DNA of 64,000 nucleotides, from contig NC_092651.1 in NCBI RefSeq assembly GCF_032118995.1, positions 24,288,349-24,352,348 on the forward strand. The letters are read 5' to 3'. A program made the position numbers and the translations under genes. Positions 57,530 to 64,000 of this stretch are shown piece by piece. Below the pieces are notes generated by a model. The model had not been told where the DNA came from. It worked only from the letters and a program-made list of their open reading frames with translations, and did not search any database. Numbering within the stretch: position 1 is the first letter of the stretch; the number at the start of each line of letters is the position of its first letter. The DNA comes from Asterias amurensis. Taxonomy: Eukaryota; Echinodermata; Asteroidea; Forcipulatida; Asteriidae.

Positions 57530-58995
57530 CTATCTCTTGCTAACCTGCCGATAATTGGATACACTACAAATGTAAAATAGAATTAGAATTACTTATTCAG
57601 CCAAAGTTAACAAGTTAAAAACTAAAAACATTGGAGATTGCAGTGCACCTCAAGCTTTCTAGATTTTACAATCACAAAATTACATTTAAAAACCACAAAC
57701 GAAGAAGATAAAATTGTATATTATGTATACAATTTTTTTATTATAGGCTGCAAACAGCAGAAAATAAAGTAGTTTCCATTAAAAGCACGAACTGCATGAG
57801 TTAAAAACTATCGGCAAACCGCTTACAACCTTTAAAAAAAATATCTTAAGACGACGATTAGAAGGGAGGAATTGGAAATGTAATCTGCTGCTTGGTGAAG
57901 TTTCGTTCTGCATTAATTTATGGACCGGGTGGATTTCACAAAGAGTTAGGAGTAGTCTTATCTCAAGTTAGGACCAGTTACTCGTCCTAACTTGGGACTA
58001 TCCATGCAATTTGTATATCTCTTAGGACTAGTCCTAAGTTAGGACTAGTCCTAACTCTTTGTGAGTATGACCCTGGTGCGTTATTGACACATTCTGTCTT
58101 AAGATTGATTCAAGTGATGGCAGGGTAGTATACCGATAATCATCGTACAACAGAACTCAGCTTACGAAGATCACTGGCAGAAACACGACCAAACCAAACA
58201 CTGATGGATGCACAATGTACACCAGTATGTAATTTTTATAACGCACCTCTTGTTTGTTCTGTATTCTGATTGGCTGTATCATGATTAAAACGAACAATAA
58301 TGCGCGCGCACCTTTAGAGCATTGATCTCAATGGTATTACACAGAAGCTGGACCGAAAGGGAAAGGGGTGGGTTGAAAAGTTTCCGTAAACAAAAGCTGT
58401 GACAAAGTGAAAATCAATTCGCTCCCGCCGGACTTTCAGCCACTCGTTTGCAAGACCAATCCTATTGGTCCACCGTGAGCAAGTTCGAGTGCACAAACTA
58501 GTCTACCCATAATTGACAACTGACCAGCTGCAACGTACATGCGCAGTGACGTACTCACTTGAACGACTCGGTGTCTTTATGTCTGTGGTGTCACCCCGCC
58601 TTTTCGCTATAGTGTCACTGGTTCCCTCCTGCGCTTTACACATGTTAGCATGGAGCAGGCTATCGGAACCACGGAATAAACCATTGTCCTGAGGCTGGTT
58701 ACAAATGGTCAACCACAGTAAGTCAACCAATGGTTGACCAGCCTGAGTTCGAGTCAAAATACTCAAACTTTTAAACATGTTTGCTCAAAGTTATCAATCC
58801 GAAACAAACTTAAGTAAACGTAACTCTCATTGGTTGTCCTGAATCCTAAATACCTTCTCTCCCTGGTCGGTCACAACCTGCTCATAATGAACTCTGAACG
58901 TATACAACACACGGGAAAACCAGATCACGAGCGCTAAATCTACAAGGGAATATTGTGACCGAGTATAGGGCCTAAAGCAATTGACCGTTCACCCG
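57530..58995. other. Intergenic, mostly unclassified
   Basis: Besides the family F copy at 57924, no gene or repeat was recognised. Somewhat GC-richer at 58300-58900, with open frames on the minus strand that lack any domain signal. Confidence 0.35.
57924..58073. mobile_element. Family F element, uninterrupted
   Basis: 150 bases, GGGTGGATTTCACAAAGAG at the left and CTCTTTGTGAG at the right; it gives the uninterrupted length for the split copy at 26307. Confidence 0.8.
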
Positions 58996-59192
58996 TAAAA
59001 ATGAGGCTTAGATATATACAATGATACATATACACATTTTAAAAAGTAAAAATAACTCATCCCTTTGAGGTAAAAGTTCTACAAACATTATCTATATATT
59101 ATTATAATATAATGACTAAACATTTTCAATAAACTCAACACACCATAGACTGGATCGAATGAAAGACACTGTGAGATTAAAGTGACTACCAA

Positions 59193-59491
59193 TAGGAGAC
59201 TTTTCGGACGCTTGGTGGCAGCAGACTTACCAGGTATATTCCACTATATACCTTATCGCAAATACCAATGCGCAAGCGCAGACTGTTGAATGGGGTGCAT
59301 TGTGGGATATATATGGATCAAATTTGGATACCAGCAAGACCACAATGCATCTAATTCCAAGCTTTACGCGCGCGCCCCGGTATTTGCGAAAAGGTCTATT
59401 CTCGGTAATGTGCGCATGCTCAGAGCTACGTAAACAATGGTAATTTACCAGATAAGTCTGCTGCCACCTAGCGTTCCAAAGTCTCCCATTA
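59193..59491. mobile_element. Family I MITE
   Basis: AGGAGACTTTTCGGACGCTT and GTGGCAGCAGACTTACC pair with the right end GTCTGCTGCCACC and GTTCCAAAGTCTCC. A 90-residue open frame inside is a by-product. Confidence 0.8.
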
Positions 59492-60170
59492 ATCATCATT
59501 TCTCTGTGACAGCCTCAGTGCACCACTGCTATTTTCGAGTCAGGGGTCATAGGGAAATATTTCCCTCTTGCTTTGTTTTACACCGCAGCTAGAGTTTGTT
59601 GCAAACTGCCAATTCCTGCCTTGAGATAGAAGACATTGCAACTCTTAATATATGGGATTCAGACTTTCTTTCATCTTTTGAAATAATCTTATCTGACAGA
59701 GAACATTTTGCATGTTGCTAGACCTCATGAGCGTGGTGCTCCATGACGAAATGTATTACAATTTTATTCATATCAAAAATAAACCAGATTCCTTTAATAA
59801 AACAACTATTTTTACAACTCTTTCGTGCAATAAAAGGAACTCCACACTCAGAAAAAGAATGGTAAAAAAAAGTTATGTTAAATGTGTTAAGTAAAAAAAT
59901 ACTTAACATAAGTAAAAATTTATGAAAAATTTAAACAAAATGTTTGTGTAAATAAAAAACTACTCAAAAGGTTAGTAAATCTAATAGTTTACATAACTTA
60001 GCAACTTTAAACACATATTATGTAAATTTTACTGAACTGGTTGTAAAAGTTTACATAGTGTTTAGTAAACCACGATGTTTTACTCAAGTGTTGTGCAAAA
60101 TACGCAGCGTGTGACTTGTCTGCTGGGGTCGCGCTCTGCAGTACCACAGTGTAACCACACACACATTCAG

Positions 60171-61525
60171 ATGGATCTCATGAAGGAAAAACTTCTTGAG
60201 TGGAACTTCCCTCATTTAGTTGAGACGTTTGAAGGTAAGGACTATAACAGATTTCTGTATTGATGTTATTATCTGTAGTGATAGACTATCATGACTCGTT
60301 AGCACAGATAAAGGGACAGTTGAACGTCATATTTTGACTGACAAAACTTTTGAATAGTGACTTGAATATCACAAACACATACTTAGGTCTGATCAATGGT
60401 CCCCGTATTGTGCACACAATACACGTACAGCATGCATCGTTGGAGACCATTGTACACATGTACATCGCCACTGTGTTAAAGCATCACCACTGCATACAGC
60501 CACGGTGCATCAGGCCAATGATTGGGCTAACTTTTTGTTCAGAAGTACAATCAAATAACTTTTCAACATTTTGTCTTTACAAGATACTGACAAATTATAC
60601 AATTGACTTAAAATGCAAATTCTGGGAGAGGGGAATCGCACAAACACATCTACCCTTTGTTTATTTTAACCTTTTAAAGGAATTATTCAAGAAATCTCAC
60701 CCCCCCCCCCCCCCCACACACACACACAAAAAGGAAGAAAGAAAAAGAACAAAAAGAACAATCAGATAAAGATCAAGAAAAATCAAAGTTTTTAGGTAGT
60801 CTACTGTTATGTGGGATTGCATATATAGCACCAAAATTATCTCTCCCGTGGGATCCTATCACCTTATTCCAGAACTGCAAGTATCCATCCTTAAACATTT
60901 TGTTAATTTGTTTAATTTTTAGGCCCCTATGTGTTTGTTTATTTATTTTATTGATAATATGATAATTAAACCACTATTGATATCAAATAATGACTATTGA
61001 TATCAAATAATGATTTAATCTGACATTTTGTGTACCCCATCCTTAAGACAATCAGATTAAATCATTATTTTACAGCAAAATTGGTTTAATTGTACAACAC
61101 TTTGAGTTCATACACACAATATACACGTGTAATACAATTTGTACTGCACCCCATTGAAATTTAACCTATTGTGTTTAATATTATTCCCCTTTATGCAGGA
61201 AAACACAACTTTGGACCAGTATTTGAAAGACATCAACAGGGACACCAGATCGAAACCATACGCTGATACTAGGTGGGTCTGCACTGGCTCCACAGCAAGT
61301 GTTCGTAATTTTTGAGCACAGTATGCATTTGAACAGTCATCTCTTGTGAAAGCACTGGATGTGTGTTTCAAAACACACTTTGTCTTCGACTTGAGCTACC
61401 AGGAGAAGTGTTCTGGCATTTGGGAGTTCATTGAATCGGTTGTGTTTGAACTCAAAGGCAATGTGAAGAGCAGCACTATTCGAGAGTTCAGGGCTTACTG
61501 TTCATCTCATGATTCATCTGATTAA
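60171..61525 (+). pseudogene. Remains of a SAM-domain (SAMD3-like) gene inside the TIR element
   Basis: The first exon (60171-60232) starts with ATG, reads MKEKLLEWNFPHLVETFEG (the first helices of a sterile alpha motif domain) and ends at a GTAAGG donor. The last piece (61199-61525) follows a TTATGCAG acceptor: TLDQYLKDINRDTR, then VKALDVCFKTHFVFDLSYQE and IWEFIESVVFEL, ending SSHDSSD and TAA. This C-terminal style is found in lineage-expanded SAMD3-like proteins of fish and invertebrates (family recall, not searched). The two pieces do not join in one frame, the last piece has an internal TGA near 61315, and the middle of the protein is missing. Confidence 0.55.
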
Positions 61526-61975
61526 TGTTGACCATTCCATAAGCATTGTAGTTAAAGAAGTTCTTGCACAAAATGTTTGCAAATACGTATCAAAATCATA
61601 AGAGATGTGATAGTTGTGATAGTTTGGATTTATGGACCAACCTTACAATTCAATACCCTTCCAATTTTGTCAAATTTGTCAAAATGTCAAATTCAACGCC
61701 GTTTTGATTGCTTAGCGACAATTAGGATAAACCAACAATTCCCCATACAAATTGTTCAAACCCAAAATTGAGTTTGACCTTGGAGTTCTTCTTTAAGCTG
61801 TGTTAGCCTGGAAGTATTTATTCTGACCTTGCAAATTAATGTTGACCATTCCAGAAGCATTGTAGTTAAAGATTTGCACGTATTGTTTGCAAATAAGTAT
61901 CAAAATCATATGGAACAACCTTACAGTTTAAGCTGTTTTAGCCTGGAAGTATTTATTCCGACCTTGCCAATTAGG
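61525..61975. repeat. Direct duplication downstream of the SAM-gene remains
   Basis: TTAATGTTGACCATTCCA at about 61525 recurs at about 61836, and TAGCCTGGAAGTATTTATT at about 61804 recurs at about 61938. The second unit is shorter. This looks like a partial duplication of the 3' region of the SAM gene within the element. Confidence 0.6.
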
Positions 61976-62265
61976 TAGATTTTTTGTAATTTTTTAAATT
62001 CACTGAAATTGTTGATTGATTATGAAACATACAGAACACCCCATTTTGCACATGTGATGTTTTGGATTGTTAATGTTGTTACCATTAAATTTTTATTAAA
62101 AAGTTGTTATCTTGAAATTCATGTTGTGGTCGCCAAGTCTCAGTATTTATGATGTGTCCATTTATTACAGCCCTAAACTCCATGAAATAACACTTTGCTA
62201 GTATTCAACCCAAGCATTGTGTATATTATTACCAGTTTTAAAGGCAAACAGTTTACATTAAAAAT

Positions 62266-62500
62266 CGGTAAATACTTTACTTCAAAATTAAGTAATTATT
62301 TTACATGAGTGGGTTTATACCCAACAATTCAGTAAAAAAACTACCCAATATTGATGTAAAGTTTTACACAACTACTTACATTGTAAAGCGGTAAAGTCTT
62401 TACTTCAAAATTAAGTAATATTTTACATGAGTGGGTTTACCCAACAATTCAGTAAAGAAAACTACCCAATATTTATGTAAACTTTTACACAGCTATTAAG
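62266..62500. repeat. Two-copy subterminal direct repeat of the TIR element
   Basis: A unit of about 123 bases beginning CGGTAAAT/CGGTAAAG occurs twice. It contains TTACATGAGTGGGTTTA, CCCAACAATTCAGTAAA and ACTACCCAATATT. Subterminal repeats of this kind are typical of transposase-binding regions in DNA transposons (general knowledge). Confidence 0.6.
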
Positions 62501-62723
62501 CAAGATGTTACCCAACGCCTGTTGGGTAAAGTTTTACCTAATAGTTATGGTGTTCGCCCACTACATCTAAAACAGGTAATATTTTACACAAGTTGTGTAA
62601 TCTTTTCTCTGTGTGCAATGAAAGGACCTTGATCATAGTGCGGCCATCTTGATTTTCTCCCCTTTTCAACGCAAAGTAATCGAACCGAGGCTGGATGGAC
62701 AAATAGTCTGGTTCCTTTTTGTA

Positions 62724-63679
62724 TAAAAATGAGGCTTAGATATATACAATGATACATATACACATTTTAAAAAGTAAAAATAACTCATCCCTTTGAGGTA
62801 AAAGTTCTACAAACATTATCTATATATTATTATAATATAATGACTAAACATTTTCAATAAACTCAACACACCATAGACTGGATCGAATGAAAGACACTGT
62901 GAGATTAAAGTGACTACCAATAGGAGACTTTTCGGACGCTTGGTGGCAGCAGACTTACCAGGTATATTCCACTATATACCTTATCGCAAATACCAATGCG
63001 CAAGCGCAGACTGTTGAATGGGGTGCATTGTGGGATATATATGGATCAAATTTGGATACCAGCAAGACCACAATGCATCTAATTCCAAGCTTTACGCGCG
63101 CGCCCCGGTATTTGCGAAAAGGTCTATTCTCGGTAATGTGCGCATGCTCAGAGCTACGTAAACAATGGTAATTTACCAGATAAGTCTGCTGCCACCTAGC
63201 GTTCCAAAGTCTCCCATTAATCATCATTTCTCTGTGACAGCCTCAGTGCACCACTGCTATTTTCGAGTCAGGGGTCATAGGGAAATATTTCCCTCTTGCT
63301 TTGTTTTACACCGCAGCTAGAGTTTGTTGCAAACTGCCAATTCCTGCCTTGAGATAGAAGACATTGCAACTCTTAATATATGGGATTCAGACTTTCTTTC
63401 ATCTTTTGAAATAATCTTATCTGACAGAGAACATTTTGCATGTTGCTAGACCTCATGAGCGTGGTGCTCCATGACGAAATGTATTACAATTTTATTCATA
63501 TCAAAAATAAACCAGATTCCTTTAATAAAACAACTATTTTTACAACTCTTTCGTGCAATAAAAGGAACTCCAATGAAAGGACCTTGATCATAGTGCGGCC
63601 ATCTTGATTTTCTCCCCTTTTCAACGCAAAGTAATCGAACCGAGGCTGGATGGACAAATAGTCTGGTTCCTTTTTGTAT
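62724..63679. repeat. Right copy of the tandem duplication (empty site)
   Basis: Uninterrupted version of the left unit. At 63571-63572 it reads AACTCC directly followed by AATGAAAGG, which are the two flanks of the insertion in the left copy. It continues rightward into the 3' flank of copy C, whose relationship to the copy B flank shows that the empty arrangement is ancestral. Confidence 0.85.
62921..63219. mobile_element. Family I MITE, second copy by segment duplication
   Basis: Duplicate of 59193-59491, present because it lies within the 848-base repeated segment. Confidence 0.8.
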
Positions 63680-63746
63680 TAGCATACATCACTGTTACTG
63701 GATAAAGGGAACATGATCTAAATAGTGACAGTGAGATTAAGGTCTA

Positions 63747-63890
63747 AGGCCGTATCCGAATTGGCGACTATGGCTACGGCTTCATCTGTTGCTAAGTGTG
63801 TTGCTAAGGATGTCATAATATACACTTCAACGCACGATGACGTGGAAATCTAGCCGTAGCCGTAGCTGTAGCCGCTTATTATGATGTGCT
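63747..63890. mobile_element. Family J inverted-repeat element
   Basis: GGCCGTATCCGAATTGGCGA and ACTATGGCTACGGCT, then GCCGTAGCCGTAGCTGTAGC near the right end. Confidence 0.65.
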
Positions 63891-63908
63891 TGAGATTGGA
63901 TCTCTTTT

Positions 63909-64000
63909 TCACACCACCGGTGCACCCTGTGACAGAGGTTGAAGTTGAATAGACGGATAAACACCGTCAGTTGCAGCAGCTGGAGTTTGCTGCTGGGATT
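63909..64000 (-). CDS. 3' end of a probable third TMEM184-like copy (copy C, partial)
   Basis: Reading leftward from the window edge, an open frame encodes TPAAATDGVYPSIQLQPLS and ends GAPVV with stop TGA at 63909-63911. It resembles the tail of copies A (PPAVDGVPPSLASQSPTEA) and B (PPAVDEVHPNLQYESPTEA) in position and spacing. The DNA just beyond the stop (63480-63908) resembles the 3' flank of copy B (44380-44720), which supports paralogy. Like copy B, the tail ends soon after the shared motif. The rest lies outside the window. Confidence 0.6.
   Translation of the reverse strand, partial: SQQQTPAAATDGVYPSIQLQPLSQGAPVV

Larger units (their letters stand above)
59844..62615. mobile_element. 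2.77 kb TIR element carrying SAM-domain gene remains
   Basis: The boundaries come from comparison with the empty site at 63571. The ends form an imperfect inverted repeat: CACTCAGAAAAAGAATG on the left, and CACACAGAGAAAAGATTA on the complement of the right end. A target duplication is absent or 1 base. Each end has an AT-rich subterminal zone packed with GTAAA/TTTAC words (59860-60080 and 62230-62610); the right one contains a direct duplication of about 123 bases (62266, 62389). The interior holds exons of a SAM-domain protein and no recognised transposase, so it is either non-autonomous or of an unfamiliar kind. Confidence 0.7.
58996..62724. repeat. Left copy of a tandem duplication (unit with insertion)
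   Basis: Bases 58996-59843 and 62724-63571 read the same at every place compared, with constant offset 3728 and no indel. After a 2.77 kb insertion, 62617-62724 repeats as 63572-63679 (offset 955). So a unit of about 956 bases is present twice in tandem, and the left copy contains the insertion. The lack of divergence means either a very recent event or an assembly artefact. Confidence 0.85.

Noticed and set aside
59227-59499. 90-residue minus-strand frame, identical at 62955-63227
   Set aside because: It lies within the family I MITE, and the identity is due to the duplicated segment, not to a conserved gene.
59844-62615. Assignment of the SAM-bearing element to Transib/ProtoRAG or to piggyBac
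   Set aside because: The ends do not match CACWRTG, the flanks show no TTAA or 5-base duplication, and no RAG1-like or piggyBac-like coding sequence was seen.
1-64000. CRISPR arrays, bacterial operons, riboswitches
   Set aside because: The DNA is animal nuclear; the tandem arrays present are intronic repeats without spacer structure.

Overview
The window is animal nuclear DNA: AT-rich, spliced genes with short exons, long repeat-filled introns, tRNA-derived SINEs, LINE 3' fragments and a very dense load of short inverted-repeat transposons. The proteins look like a marine invertebrate deuterostome. An echinoderm, probably a sea star, is my best guess; this is inference from protein character and repeat style, not from a search.

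Layout. About 2.1 kb holds only the last coding exon of an unidentified plus-strand gene. From 10.3 to 13.4 kb, on the minus strand, lies a complete three-exon NDUFC2 (respiratory complex I accessory subunit, 106 aa). Head to head with it, 14.1 to 25.7 kb on the plus strand, is a complete ten-exon PRMT9 (type II arginine methyltransferase, 872 aa); its third intron holds a 2.6 kb LINE. Facing PRMT9 tail to tail on the minus strand are tandem TMEM184-like (organic solute transporter alpha family) genes: copy A (28.4-40.1 kb, 8 exons, 644 aa, long acidic tail), copy B (45.0-52.9 kb, same exon structure, 413 aa, tail cut short), and the 3' end of a probable copy C at the right edge (63.9 kb onward). 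All exon boundaries given for these genes keep frame and have GT/AG ends.

The rest is mostly mobile DNA. At least 23 copies of one MITE family (two subfamilies with different end sequences and different central hairpins), 6 of a second and 4 of a third fill introns and spacers. Further families are nested inside each other, up to four deep at 26.3-27.3 kb. The right end carries an 848 bp segment repeated with no visible difference at 59.0 and 62.7 kb. The first copy is followed by a 2.77 kb insertion with short terminal inverted repeats that carries the broken remains of a SAM-domain gene; the second copy keeps the empty site.

Most interesting: (1) the SAM-gene-bearing inserted element and its empty site; (2) tandem arrays in both TMEM184 copies that repeatedly duplicate the end of exon 7 together with its splice donor; (3) the acceptor of the last PRMT9 exon lying in the end of a MITE; (4) MITE families that share arms but swap ends and central hairpins; (5) the PRMT9/TMEM184 convergent pairing, which matches the human neighbours PRMT9 and TMEM184C.
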